In this document: positions 28,256-37,915 of the stretch, in pieces
Position numbering within the stretch: the first letter of the stretch is position 1
Layout of the letters: every line of letters starts with the position of its first letter
Notes under the pieces: generated by a model
Told to the model about the DNA's origin: nothing
Database searches by the model: none
What the model saw: the letters and a program-made list of their open reading frames with translations, nothing else
Assembly: GCA_011391175.1 (NCBI GenBank)
Contig: JAABQZ010000007.1
Location: 1 to 49,798, forward strand
Length of the DNA: 49,798 nt
DNA from: Methylophilaceae bacterium
GTDB taxonomy: Bacteria > Pseudomonadota > Gammaproteobacteria > Burkholderiales > Methylophilaceae
Reading direction: 5' to 3'
Program-made: the position numbers and the translations under genes

Positions 28256-30016
28256 ATGAACACTACCCAAGCTATGGATCAATTTCGCGAATTTTCAAGT
28301 TATCCAACACAAACCAGAACGCAAATTCCACCTGCTTCTAGCCAAGCAAAGCTCGATGAAACCATCGCGCACTTACGTGAAGCGGCATGGAAATTTGCCA
28401 CGCTACCAATGGAAAAGCGTATCGCACTCCTCACAAACATGCAGCAAGGCTATTTAAGCGTTGCAGGCACCATGGTGGAAGCGGGCTGCAAGGCCAAAGG
28501 CATCGCGCCAGACTCCAACTTAGCTGCAGAAGAATGGGCGACTAGCGCTTGGGGGGTGGTGCGCCAATTGCGCTTGGTGCGCGAAAGTTTGCAGAGCATA
28601 GAAAAAATGGGCGATACGCCGATTGGCAAAATCAAACGCACACCTACTGGCAACTTGGCTGTGCAGGTTTACCCTAATAACGCGATTGATGGCATGTTGT
28701 TTAAAGACGTTACCGTGGATGTTTACATGCAGCCTGATGTCACCGAACAAAGTTTAGCAGCCGATCGCGCCAGTTTCTACAAAAAGCCGCATCAAGGAAA
28801 AGTGACGCTGGTGCTGGGTGCAGGCAATATTGCCAGCATTGGCTTGATGGATGTTGTTACCAAAATGTTTAACGAAGGCAATGTGTGCATTCTGAAAATG
28901 AACCCTGTTAACGCCTACCTTGGCCCTTTTATTGAAGAAGCCTTTAAAGCCGCAATTGAGCAAAACTTTTTAGCCGTGGTATACGGCGCCGCCGAAGTCG
29001 GTAGGCATTTGGTGTATCACCCGAAAATTGATGAGGTGCATTTAACAGGCTCAGACAAAACTTACGACCAAATTGTGTGGGGTAATAATGGTGCTGAGGC
29101 CGATGAACGCCGCGCGCAAAACCAACCTTTATTACGCAAACCCATTACCGCCGAGCTAGGCAATGTCACGCCGATTATCGTCGTGCCAGGCCCTTACACC
29201 GAGAAAGAAATCCGCTTTCAAGCCGAGCAAATTGCCACTGCGTTTACCATGAATGCCTCGTTTATGTGTTGCTCTGCCAAGGTGCTGGTGCTGCCCAAAA
29301 ATTGGGATGGCAGCGCACGCTTTATGAAAGCTTTGCAAGAAGTTTGCGCAGAAATCCCTACCAGAAACGCCTATTACCCTGGTGCGGAAGACCGCTGGCA
29401 AGCCATCATCAAAAGTCGTAGTAATGTCACCAATATTGGCCAAGCTAAATCTGGCGAATTGTCATGGACATTCATTAACGACATCAACCCTGACGATGCC
29501 AATGAAGTACTGTTTCAAGAAGAGCCATTTTGCTCTGTCATCACCAGCGTGCAAGTAGGCAACACAGACCCAAAAGCGTTCTTGCAAGCCGCGACTGAAT
29601 TCGCGAATAATCGGCTGTGGGGGACGCTGAGCGCCACGTTGATTGTGCATCCAAAATCACTAAAAGACGCCAGTACTAATGCTGCGTTTGAACAAACTAT
29701 CGACGAACTTAAATATGGTGCAATTACCGTCAACACTTTTATTGGCTTACTATTCTGCACTGGCGCGCCTTGGGGCGCATATCCAGATTCAACCTCCAGA
29801 GACATTCAAAGCGGTAACGGCTTTGTGCATAACACCAATTTTCTGGAAGGTATTGAAAAATCTGTGTTACGCGCGCCGCTGTTTGCCTTCCCCAAACCCG
29901 CTTGGTTTGCTAGCCATAAAAAAGCTAAAGTGGTCACGCAAAAATTAGTGGCGATGGAAGAAAATGCAAGTTGGGCAAAAGTGCCAGGTATTGTTTTTAC
30001 AGCAATGCAAGGTTAA
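28256..30016 (+). CDS. Atypical aldehyde dehydrogenase-superfamily protein
   Basis: 586 residues, longer than the usual ~480-500. ALDH landmarks can be followed: GKVTLVLGAGNIASIG in the nucleotide-binding region, VHLTGSDKTYD (equivalent of FTGS), the Glu in TAELGNVTPIIV, and a CysCys pair in SFMCCSAKVLVLP at the catalytic Cys position. Downstream, EVLFQEEPFC matches the family's EEPFGP. The NAD(P)-contact PWNFP motif is replaced by VYPNNAIDG. It probably oxidises an aldehyde, but the substrate cannot be named. It is monocistronic, flanked by a hairpin on each side. Confidence 0.8.
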   Translation: MNTTQAMDQFREFSSYPTQTRTQIPPASSQAKLDETIAHLREAAWKFATLPMEKRIALLTNMQQGYLSVAGTMVEAGCKAKGIAPDSNLAAEEWATSAWGVVRQLRLVRESLQSIEKMGDTPIGKIKRTPTGNLAVQVYPNNAIDGMLFKDVTVDVYMQPDVTEQSLAADRASFYKKPHQGKVTLVLGAGNIASIGLMDVVTKMFNEGNVCILKMNPVNAYLGPFIEEAFKAAIEQNFLAVVYGAAEVGRHLVYHPKIDEVHLTGSDKTYDQIVWGNNGAEADERRAQNQPLLRKPITAELGNVTPIIVVPGPYTEKEIRFQAEQIATAFTMNASFMCCSAKVLVLPKNWDGSARFMKALQEVCAEIPTRNAYYPGAEDRWQAIIKSRSNVTNIGQAKSGELSWTFINDINPDDANEVLFQEEPFCSVITSVQVGNTDPKAFLQAATEFANNRLWGTLSATLIVHPKSLKDASTNAAFEQTIDELKYGAITVNTFIGLLFCTGAPWGAYPDSTSRDIQSGNGFVHNTNFLEGIEKSVLRAPLFAFPKPAWFASHKKAKVVTQKLVAMEENASWAKVPGIVFTAMQG

Positions 30017-30028
30017 AAGTCAAAAAAA

Positions 30029-30069
30029 GATGCTCTGTAGCCCAATATCCATGGCGCTCTCAGGGCATC
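30029..30069. repeat. Dispersed hairpin repeat, copy D
   Basis: GATGCTCTGTAGCC, loop with CAATATCCATG, then GCGCTCTCAGGGCATC. The outer 9-bp stem contains one G-U wobble. It is in the convergent spacer between the aldehyde dehydrogenase and nitroreductase genes, followed by GTTTTT, so here it may act as a terminator. Confidence 0.75.
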
Positions 30070-30084
30070 TGTTTTTAGTTACTA

Positions 30085-30687
30085 TTAAGCTTTAATTGGT
30101 TTATCCCAAACACCTTCAAAAAACAACTCACTTAGCGGTTTACGTTTACGCTCAGCAAGTTCGCGGGCTTTTAAGTCATCTGGTAGGTTGTTCGCATCCC
30201 CCTCGTAGCCAACAGCAAGCATCGCCATCGGCGTAAATTGTGCAGGAATATTGAATTTTTCGCGCGCTTTATCAGCATTAAAGCCGCCCATTTGATGCGC
30301 GCTCAAACCCAACTCAATCGCTTGCAAGCACAAGTTTTCCGCTGCGGCGCCAGTGTCATATTGCCCCCAGCGGTTTTCTTTCTGGTTATGCCCAAACAAT
30401 GTATCTGCACAAACCAGCATTAAAACTGGTACGTTTTTAACCCAAGTTTGGTTGCTAGGTGCCAAGCAGTCAAAAGCTAGCTGCCAACTTACAGCATCGG
30501 TGTTTTTATCCCATACAATGAAGCGCCAAGGCTCATCACCAAAGCATGAGGGTGCCCAGCGGGCAGCTTCTAGCAAGGCAATAATTTGTTCGGGGCTGAC
30601 TGGCTTGCTGGCGTCAAAAGCGCGCGGGCTCCAACGGTTAGCAATCAGTTCGCTAATGGGCTGTTGGGTGATAGCAGTTTTTTGCAT
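30085..30687 (-). CDS. Nitroreductase-family flavoprotein
   Basis: 200 residues of the FMN-dependent NAD(P)H nitroreductase family. The phosphate-binding N-terminus is RWSPRAFD, followed by EAARWAPSCFGDEPWRFIVW and the GAAAENLCLQAIELGLSAHQMGG region. The C-terminal basic segment RKRKPLSELFFEGVW is typical. The substrates are probably quinones, nitro compounds or an unsaturated carbonyl. It is encoded 12 nt downstream of an Old Yellow Enzyme gene on the same strand, suggesting joint handling of electrophiles. Confidence 0.92.
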   Translation of the reverse strand: MQKTAITQQPISELIANRWSPRAFDASKPVSPEQIIALLEAARWAPSCFGDEPWRFIVWDKNTDAVSWQLAFDCLAPSNQTWVKNVPVLMLVCADTLFGHNQKENRWGQYDTGAAAENLCLQAIELGLSAHQMGGFNADKAREKFNIPAQFTPMAMLAVGYEGDANNLPDDLKARELAERKRKPLSELFFEGVWDKPIKA

Positions 30688-30699
30688 GGCATTTGTCTT

Positions 30700-31779
30700 T
30701 CAAGCGTTCAAAAATGGATAATCAGTGTAACCTTTTTCGGTGCCACCATAGAACGATTTTGAATCCGCTTCGTTTAATGGCGCATCAATTTTGTAACGCT
30801 CAACCAAATCTGGGTTGGCAATAAACGGCACACCGTAAGCAATCGCATCGGCGTGGCCGCTGGCAATAGCCGCATTTCCACGCGCTTTGTCGTAGCCTAA
30901 ATTAGCCATATACGCACCCTTATACAATTTACGCATTTCTACAAAATCAAATGCATCCGCCTTGCCACCACCATGAATACCACCTTCAACCACGTGCAAA
31001 TAAGCTAAATTAAATTGATTTAACTCAGTGACTACATAATTAAACAAGGCCTGCGGATTGCTGTCATGCATATCATTGAATGGATTCACGGGTGAGATAC
31101 GCAAGCCAGTTTTATCGGCGCCTGCAACGCTCACAACAGCTTTAGTCACTTCCATCAGCAAGCGCGCGCGATTTTCAAAACTGCCACCGTAGTTGTCAGT
31201 GCGCTGGTTACTGCCATCGCGCAGAAACTGGTCTAACAAATAGCCATTGGCGGCATGAATTTCCACACCGTCAAAGCCTGTACTTAGCGCGCACTTTGTT
31301 GCGTGCACATACTCTTGCACAATTGCTGGCAGTTCGCACGCATCTAACGTGCGCGGCTCTACATAATCAACCAAGCCCTTGTAAGTAAATGCTTTACCTG
31401 CAGGCTTAATGGCAGAAGGCGCTACAGGTAACGCATCATTTGGCAACAAACTTGGGTGCGAAATACGCCCCACATGCCAAAGTTGCAATACGATTTTTCC
31501 ACCTTTCGCATGCACTGCGTCCACAACTTTCTTCCAACCAGCGGTTTGCGCATCTGTGTAAATACCCGGCAACGCGGGATAGCCGTGTGCCATTTCAGAA
31601 ATCGGCGTCGCTTCTGTCACGATTAAGCCAGCGGTTGCACGCTGCGCATAGTAAGTCACGTTTAAATCATGTGGCACACCGCCCTCACCTGCACGATTTC
31701 TGGTGAGTGGTGCCATGACCATGCGGTTTTTTAAGCTAATTGCACCTAATTTTACGGGACTGAATAAATCTAATGCCAT
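30700..31779 (-). CDS. Old Yellow Enzyme-family alkene reductase (NemA-like)
   Basis: 359 residues, an FMN-dependent TIM barrel reducing activated C=C bonds with NADPH. Family motifs: NRMVMAPLTRNRA at the N-terminus, QLWHVGRISHP, the substrate-binding HAANGYLLDQFLRDGSN with the His-Asn pair, RTDNYGGS and the catalytic Tyr region. A purine-rich GGAG-type site (ACCAGGAGTATC on this strand) precedes the ATG. It is co-directional with the nitroreductase. The substrate may be N-ethylmaleimide-like electrophiles. Confidence 0.94.
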   Translation of the reverse strand: MALDLFSPVKLGAISLKNRMVMAPLTRNRAGEGGVPHDLNVTYYAQRATAGLIVTEATPISEMAHGYPALPGIYTDAQTAGWKKVVDAVHAKGGKIVLQLWHVGRISHPSLLPNDALPVAPSAIKPAGKAFTYKGLVDYVEPRTLDACELPAIVQEYVHATKCALSTGFDGVEIHAANGYLLDQFLRDGSNQRTDNYGGSFENRARLLMEVTKAVVSVAGADKTGLRISPVNPFNDMHDSNPQALFNYVVTELNQFNLAYLHVVEGGIHGGGKADAFDFVEMRKLYKGAYMANLGYDKARGNAAIASGHADAIAYGVPFIANPDLVERYKIDAPLNEADSKSFYGGTEKGYTDYPFLNA

Positions 31780-31849
31780 GTGATACTCCTGGTAAATTTT
31801 AAAAAAATATTTGAAGCGAATTTATTTAGGCTGGATTATTTGATAAGAC

Positions 31850-32455
31850 TTATTTAACCGGGCCGCTAGCTGGCAATTTCACACCTTCTATCAGCAGGGT
31901 AATTTCAATGTCGTCGCCTACCGATGCATTGGGTTTAATGCCCCAACCAAAGCCAAAATCGCTGGCTTTTAAGCTGGTTTTAGCCTCAAAACCTGTGCGA
32001 TAGCCACCCCACGGGTCTATGCCAAAGCCCAGCACTTTAAACGGAAAGGTGATTTCTTTGGCCACGCCGTGCATCGTGAGCACGCCTGTCATCACGCCCT
32101 CGGTGTTAGATGCGGCCTCAATTTTTTTACTAATAAAAGTCATGCTGGCAAATTTTTCAGCATCTAAATAATCCGCCTCTTTAATATGTTTATCACGTTT
32201 GGCGTGGCTACTATTGACGCTGAGCATATTAATTTTAGCTTCTACTGACGAATTAGCTAGATTTTCACTATCGATTAAAATTTTGCCAGTTATGTCGCTA
32301 AAAGTACCTGATGTTTTGCTGACCACATGGCGCACACTCCAATTAGCAAAACTATGTGAATCATCAATTCGGTAAGCTTCTGGTGCTGCAAATGCATGGC
32401 TGCTAACCAATACCAGAGCGGACTTCAAGGCGATTATTTTTAATGTTTTAAACAT
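31850..32455 (-). CDS. YceI-family periplasmic protein
   Basis: 201 residues. The signal peptide is MFKTLKIIALKSALVLVSSH followed by AFA. The mature protein is a lipocalin-like YceI barrel: YRIDDSHSFANWSVRH, SGTFSDITGKI, FASMTFISKKIE, GVLTMHGVAKEITFPF and the C-terminal VGDDIEITLLIEG. The family binds isoprenoid or other lipophilic ligands. The ATG at 32455 has GGGAG six nt upstream. It is divergent from moxR; a pair of direct repeats lies in the gap. Confidence 0.92.
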   Translation of the reverse strand: MFKTLKIIALKSALVLVSSHAFAAPEAYRIDDSHSFANWSVRHVVSKTSGTFSDITGKILIDSENLANSSVEAKINMLSVNSSHAKRDKHIKEADYLDAEKFASMTFISKKIEAASNTEGVMTGVLTMHGVAKEITFPFKVLGFGIDPWGGYRTGFEAKTSLKASDFGFGWGIKPNASVGDDIEITLLIEGVKLPASGPVK

Positions 32456-32492
32456 ATTAGCTCCCAATTATGATAATTTTTTGTTTACTCTT

Positions 32493-32527
32493 AATTGACA
32501 TCTAGATGAACTCACAAATTGACATCT
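32493..32527. promoter_or_regulatory. Two direct repeats AATTGACATCT
   Basis: Identical 11-mers at 32493-32503 and 32517-32527, 24 bp apart, lie in the divergent gap between yceI and the MoxR gene. Each contains a TTGACA, so one may be a -35 and the pair may also be a regulator site. Confidence 0.45.
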
Positions 32528-32678
32528 GCGTGCTGGAGTTGTTCATAAAAATATATTGCCTCGTGCTAATATTAGGTCAAGGTTTGAATTTTTCAAGTAG
32601 CAATGTTGTCGCAATATTGGCCGCCACACGAATGAACCGTTTTTAGCAAACATGTGGCGAATTAAATGATAAGAACCA

Positions 32679-33599
32679 ATGAAAAATAACGAAAAAATAA
32701 CCATGCAAACTGTCTTAAAAGCCATAGTTGGTAGCACGTCTCAAGTTATTTTAGGCAAGCAAACACAAGTTAAGTTAAGCTTGGCCTGTTTGCTTTCTGG
32801 CGGGCATTTACTGATAGAAGATTTGCCTGGTATGGGCAAAACTACGCTGGCGCATACGCTGGCACAAGTGTTAGGCCTCCATTTCAGACGTAGCCAATTT
32901 ACTAGCGATTTGCTGCCCGCAGATATTATTGGCGTATCGGTATATGACCGTGCCACTTCAGCGTTTCAATTTCACCCAGGGCCAGTGTTTACTAATGTGC
33001 TTTTGGCAGATGAAATCAATCGCGCCACGCCCAAAACGCAAAGTGCTCTATTAGAGGCAATGGAAGAACAGCAAATTACCATTGATGGCGAAACACACGC
33101 GCTACCTAAGCCATTCTTTGTGATTGCCACGCAAAACCCCAAACATCATATCGGCACCTTCCCCTTGCCAGAATCGCAGCTAGACCGCTTTTTGATGCGT
33201 GTCACATTAGGCTACCCCGACGCACAATCTGAACGCGCTTTGCTGAAAAATCAGGCAGGCCGCCACTCAATGACAGGTGCATTGATTAAACCAGTATGTG
33301 ATGTCAACACGCTGATCTCACTGCAACAAGCGGTCAGAAATGTGCACGTGTCAGATCAATTATTAGACTACCTGCAAGATTTAATCTTATACACACGCAC
33401 GCAATTTAGCACAGGACTGTCTCCTCGGGCTGGATTGGGCTTAAGGTTATGCGCACAAGCATGGGCGCTGCTTGAGGGGCGCGATTTTGTTATTCCAGAA
33501 GACGTGCAAGCAGTATTTGCCAGCGTGGTATCACATCGTTTAGCTGCTGAAAATAGCGAAATTTCCAAGCAAATACTTGAGCGCGTGGCGATTCGCTAA
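32679..33599 (+). CDS. MoxR-type AAA+ ATPase
   Basis: 306 residues. The Walker A-like motif DLPGMGKTT is near residues 45-53, Walker B is LLADEINR, and the sensor region ATQNPKHHIGTFPLPESQLDRF is diagnostic of MoxR ATPases, which act as chaperones for metal or cofactor insertion. An internal ATG (32703) is a possible alternative start. It is followed by DUF58 and transglutaminase-like genes, the standard three-gene arrangement for this subfamily. Confidence 0.93.
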   Translation: MKNNEKITMQTVLKAIVGSTSQVILGKQTQVKLSLACLLSGGHLLIEDLPGMGKTTLAHTLAQVLGLHFRRSQFTSDLLPADIIGVSVYDRATSAFQFHPGPVFTNVLLADEINRATPKTQSALLEAMEEQQITIDGETHALPKPFFVIATQNPKHHIGTFPLPESQLDRFLMRVTLGYPDAQSERALLKNQAGRHSMTGALIKPVCDVNTLISLQQAVRNVHVSDQLLDYLQDLILYTRTQFSTGLSPRAGLGLRLCAQAWALLEGRDFVIPEDVQAVFASVVSHRLAAENSEISKQILERVAIR

Positions 33600-33606
33600 A
33601 TCCTAA

Positions 33607-34578
33607 ATGGCGAGTGTTAGTTTATTTAAACCACGCTACTTTACGGCTGACTACTGGAAAAAGTGGTTCCGAGTCGCCAGCAGTCACGACAATATTGCCA
33701 CGCTAAACCCGCGCCAAATCTACATTCTGCCAACACGCTGGGGCATTTTGTATGCTGTCATGCTGATTTTGTTGCTAGTGGGCTCGATTAATTACGCCAT
33801 CAGCCTAGGTTACTACGTCACGTTCTTGCTAGCATCCCTTGGCAACATGGCCATGCTGCACACATGGCGCAATTTAGTGCATCTGCAAATCACCACACTG
33901 CCAGCCAGCACAGTATTTGCTGGTGAAGTCTTACAGATGCAATTACAAATTGCAGACACAAAAAACCGTGCACGCTATGCGATTGCCGCACAGTTTGAAG
34001 ACAACACAGTGGTTAGAGAGGATATTGCAGCCTATGGCAGCCAAACTTTTTTAGTGCCATTACAGACCCAGCAACGTGGCTGGCAAACATTACCGCGCAT
34101 CAAGCTGTACACCGAATTTCCACTGATGCTGTTTCACGCGTGGGCTTATGTACAAAACCCACAGCAAGTATTGGTTTACCCCAAACCAAGTGCTGGCAGC
34201 ACCTCCCCACCGCTTTCGAATATTGGACAAACTGGAGGCAAAAATCATGTCGCAAGAGGTGATGAAGATTTTGATGGCCATAAGACTTACCAAATAGGCG
34301 ATGCGCCAAGCCGTGTCGATTGGAAGGCTTCGAGCAAAGGCGTTGGCATGCTAAGCAAGCAATATAGCGGCGACGGCAGCGCTATCTTACTGTTAGATTG
34401 GGCACAAACCAGTGACTTAGCATTCGAAGCACGCATTTCACAGCTGACTCGATGGGTAATTGATGCGCACGCGGCGCAACAGCATTTTGGCTTAAGACTA
34501 CCCCGTTTAACGCTTCCACCAAATAATACAGAAACACATTACCATGAAGCGCTAAAAGCATTGGCGTTGTTAGACTAA
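33607..34578 (+). CDS. DUF58 membrane-anchored protein
   Basis: 323 residues. Two adjacent membrane helices lie at about 46-85 (ILYAVMLILLLVGSINYAISLGYYVTFLLASL). The C-terminal DUF58 domain is marked by GDEDFDGHKTYQIGDAPSRVDWKASSKG and LLLDWAQT, similar to a vWA-type fold. It starts 7 nt after the MoxR gene and ends 4 nt before the transglutaminase gene. It is probably a partner of the MoxR ATPase, with an unknown client. Confidence 0.9.
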   Translation: MASVSLFKPRYFTADYWKKWFRVASSHDNIATLNPRQIYILPTRWGILYAVMLILLLVGSINYAISLGYYVTFLLASLGNMAMLHTWRNLVHLQITTLPASTVFAGEVLQMQLQIADTKNRARYAIAAQFEDNTVVREDIAAYGSQTFLVPLQTQQRGWQTLPRIKLYTEFPLMLFHAWAYVQNPQQVLVYPKPSAGSTSPPLSNIGQTGGKNHVARGDEDFDGHKTYQIGDAPSRVDWKASSKGVGMLSKQYSGDGSAILLLDWAQTSDLAFEARISQLTRWVIDAHAAQQHFGLRLPRLTLPPNNTETHYHEALKALALLD

Positions 34579-34582
34579 TCCA

Positions 34583-36586
34583 ATGAAAGTTATGCCAAAA
34601 GCCAGCCTTAAAAACACACTCAGTCCTACAAATTTGCTTAACAAGCAACACTTATATTGGCTGCTAGCCAGTTTGGCGCTTATCTTGGCCATACACACGC
34701 CAAACCTGCCCATTTGGGTCACTGCTAGCTGCGGGCTATTTGGTGCTTGGCGCTACTTTGCGGTTAACCAACCCTTGCTGATGCCTAATCGCTGGCTGTT
34801 GATGCTGTTATCGTTGCTGGTAGGCTTAGCGGTGTTACTCAGTTTTAAAGGGCAATTTGGGCGTGATGCCAGCTTAAGTTTATTAGTGCTGATGACCGTG
34901 CTAAAGCTGCTAGAAACCCGTTTCATCCGTGACTATATATTCACGGTGGTGCTGGCCTACTTTTTAATCGGCAATTTGTTTTTGTTTAACCAAAGCATGC
35001 TCACTTTTGCTTTGAGTATTCCGCCGCTTATTTTGCTTACCGCCACATTGATTCATGTCAGCCTTAAATCACCACAAAATTGGCAATTTTTACTCAAGTT
35101 GGCAGGCAAATTGTTGCTGCAATCTGTGCCTGTGATGCTGATTCTATTTGTCCTGTTTCCGCGTATTCCTGGTCCCCTGTGGGGCATTCCGCAAGACGCT
35201 TACAGCGGTATGTCGGGCTTAGGTGACAATCTAAAATTTGGCAATATTAGCAATCTTACGTTAAACAGCAGCGTTGCATTTCGCGTGCAATTTAAGGGCA
35301 AGTTGCCACCTAACAATCAGCTGTATTGGCGCGGGCCAGTGTTGTGGCACCAAAATGGCAACGAGTGGCTAATGCCTAGCAAGCGCATAGGCTTGCGTAA
35401 CGAGATATTAGCAACGACTGGCACTGCGTTCGATTATACTATTACGCTAGAGCCACATAACCGCAACTGGTTGCTACTGTTAGACATGCCCACATTAGCC
35501 CCTGCAGGCGGCAATTTTACTCACGATTACTCTGCAGTCAGCAACCAACCTGTGCGCAAGCGCATCCGTTACAGCGCCAGCTCGCATACCAATTACCAGT
35601 TAGGCACAGCACTTGGCGAACGCGAGCAAGTGCTTAGCCTACAACTCACCGAAGGTGAAAACCCGCGTACGTTTGAATTGGTGAAATCATGGCAAAGTCT
35701 GTCAGCCGAGCAAAAAATTAACAAAGCACTTCAAATGTTTCGTGAACAACCTTTCATTTACACCCTGCGACCGCCTATTTTGCGTGAGAACCCAATTGAT
35801 GAATTTTTATTCGACACCAAGCGTGGCTTTTGCGAGCATTACGCTACCAGCTTTGTTTATTTAATGCGAGCTGCAGGTCTGCCAGCGCGGATTGTCACAG
35901 GCTATCAAGGCGGCGAGTTAAACCCCAACGGCAACTACTTAATCGTGCGCCAGAGCGACGCCCATGCGTGGGCCGAAGTATCGTTACAAGGCCAAGGTTG
36001 GGTGCGTGTCGACCCGACTGCTGCAGTGTCGCCAGAGCGCATAGAACAAGGCATTAGCGAGGCACTACGCGACAGCGATGAGCTGCCTTTGCTAGCAAGA
36101 GGCGATTACCCGCTACTTAGAAAAGCATTTTTAAATTTTGACAGTATTAACAATAGTTGGAATCAATGGGTGCTGGGCTATGATGATAAAAAACAGCTAG
36201 AATTTTTAAACCAGTTGACTGGCAAAAAATTAGGCTTGTCTGACTTGGTGTTTTGGATGACAGGCGCGATTGTGTTGGTGATGCTAGCCACCAGCTACTT
36301 TTTGTTTAGGCAAGTTAAAGCCAAGCTTAACCCAGCACAGCAGGTTTACCAACAATATTTACGCAAGTTAAAGCGCGTAAACTTGCAACCCAATACAGGA
36401 GAAGGTGCGCTAGACTTTGCCAGCCGTGCTGCACAATCGTTGCCGAGCTATCAACAGCAAATTTTGCAGATTGCCAGCAGTTATAATGCGCTGCAATATA
36501 GTGAGCAATCTAATGATGGAGTACAGTCAGATATATTGAAACAACTGGAATCTCTAGTAGCGCAACTGAATATTAAAAAGCCGTAA
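34583..36586 (+). CDS. TgpA-type membrane transglutaminase-like protein (DUF3488)
   Basis: 667 residues. The N-terminal third holds five to six membrane helices (about 20-200). A periplasmic transglutaminase core follows with the catalytic triad Cys417 (KRGFCEHYA), His461 (DAHAWAEV) and Asp477 (RVDPTAA). One more helix is near 555-575, then a short cytoplasmic tail (DUF4129-like). It resembles Pseudomonas TgpA, which is needed for viability there. It is last in the MoxR-DUF58-TgpA operon. Confidence 0.92.
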   Translation: MKVMPKASLKNTLSPTNLLNKQHLYWLLASLALILAIHTPNLPIWVTASCGLFGAWRYFAVNQPLLMPNRWLLMLLSLLVGLAVLLSFKGQFGRDASLSLLVLMTVLKLLETRFIRDYIFTVVLAYFLIGNLFLFNQSMLTFALSIPPLILLTATLIHVSLKSPQNWQFLLKLAGKLLLQSVPVMLILFVLFPRIPGPLWGIPQDAYSGMSGLGDNLKFGNISNLTLNSSVAFRVQFKGKLPPNNQLYWRGPVLWHQNGNEWLMPSKRIGLRNEILATTGTAFDYTITLEPHNRNWLLLLDMPTLAPAGGNFTHDYSAVSNQPVRKRIRYSASSHTNYQLGTALGEREQVLSLQLTEGENPRTFELVKSWQSLSAEQKINKALQMFREQPFIYTLRPPILRENPIDEFLFDTKRGFCEHYATSFVYLMRAAGLPARIVTGYQGGELNPNGNYLIVRQSDAHAWAEVSLQGQGWVRVDPTAAVSPERIEQGISEALRDSDELPLLARGDYPLLRKAFLNFDSINNSWNQWVLGYDDKKQLEFLNQLTGKKLGLSDLVFWMTGAIVLVMLATSYFLFRQVKAKLNPAQQVYQQYLRKLKRVNLQPNTGEGALDFASRAAQSLPSYQQQILQIASSYNALQYSEQSNDGVQSDILKQLESLVAQLNIKKP

Positions 36587-36605
36587 TATTAAACGCGTAA
36601 AATAG

Positions 36606-37085
<480 letters not shown>

Positions 37086-37088
<3 letters not shown>

Positions 37089-37114
37089 AAAACCCGCTAC
37101 TGCGGGGTTTTTTA
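37086..37114. terminator. Rho-independent terminator
   Basis: AAAAACCCGC, a short loop, then GCGGGGTTTTTT lies between converging tadA (+) and the YccA-like gene (-). It has tracts on both sides and is probably bidirectional. Confidence 0.88.
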
Positions 37115-37135
37115 TAGATTTATAGCGCTTAAAAC

Positions 37136-37822
37136 TTAATCGTTACCGCCCATTAAACCCATCAGCAACTGCAACAAGCTAGTAAACAGGTTATAAATAC
37201 TCATATACAAGCTTAGCGTTGCCATGATGTAATTGGTTTCGCCGCCCGTCACAATACGGCTAACGTCATACAAAATAAAGCCTGAGAACAACAGCACACC
37301 CACGCCTGAAAGCGCTAGGGTCATGGCTGGAATTTGTAAAAAGATGTTAGCCAGCGATGCGACAATCAACAAAATAATACCCACCAGCAAGAATTTACCC
37401 ATGAAGCTAAAGTCTTTTTTGGTGGTCGTTGCGATACCCGCCATCGTCATTAAAATGACACCCGTCCCACCGGCTGCTAAGCCAACAATTTGGCCGCCGT
37501 TACTTAGGTTTAATGCATGCTGCAAAATAGGCCCAAGCAACAAGCCCAACACAAAAGTTAAACCAAGCAATAACACCACGCCGATACTGCTGTTGCGGTT
37601 AGCCGAAATCGCTGCAAACATGCCAAACAACACGGCCATGGCGCCGATTGCAAACATAAACGGGTGCAAAGCCGCAAATGCAAAATTCATTTTCATGCCG
37701 ACCATTGCACCAATCACGGTTGGAATCATGGTGAGGCCAAGCATGGCGTAAGTGTTGCGTAGCACTTTATTTTGCGTAGCAAGCGATCCTTCACGACCTA
37801 ATACTTGAATATCATCTAACAT
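37136..37822 (-). CDS. Bax inhibitor-1 / YccA-family membrane protein
   Basis: 228 residues with seven predicted membrane helices and a short acidic C-terminus (MGGND). The N-terminus (NKVLRNTYAMLGLTMIPTVIGAMVG) and the last helices (GFILYDVSRIVTGGETNYI) are typical of the BI-1/YccA/YbhL family. YccA in E. coli interacts with the FtsH protease; other members conduct calcium. Which role applies here is unknown. It is a single gene ending at a terminator. Confidence 0.92.
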   Translation of the reverse strand: MLDDIQVLGREGSLATQNKVLRNTYAMLGLTMIPTVIGAMVGMKMNFAFAALHPFMFAIGAMAVLFGMFAAISANRNSSIGVVLLLGLTFVLGLLLGPILQHALNLSNGGQIVGLAAGGTGVILMTMAGIATTTKKDFSFMGKFLLVGIILLIVASLANIFLQIPAMTLALSGVGVLLFSGFILYDVSRIVTGGETNYIMATLSLYMSIYNLFTSLLQLLMGLMGGND

Positions 37823-37915
37823 TTTATTTCCTTATAAAACCTTGCCAAATGGCAACACTTCTAAGATAGCGACAAACAGTAAAAGTTTCAAGTGAAATTA
37901 TTGTGAAAGCATGCC

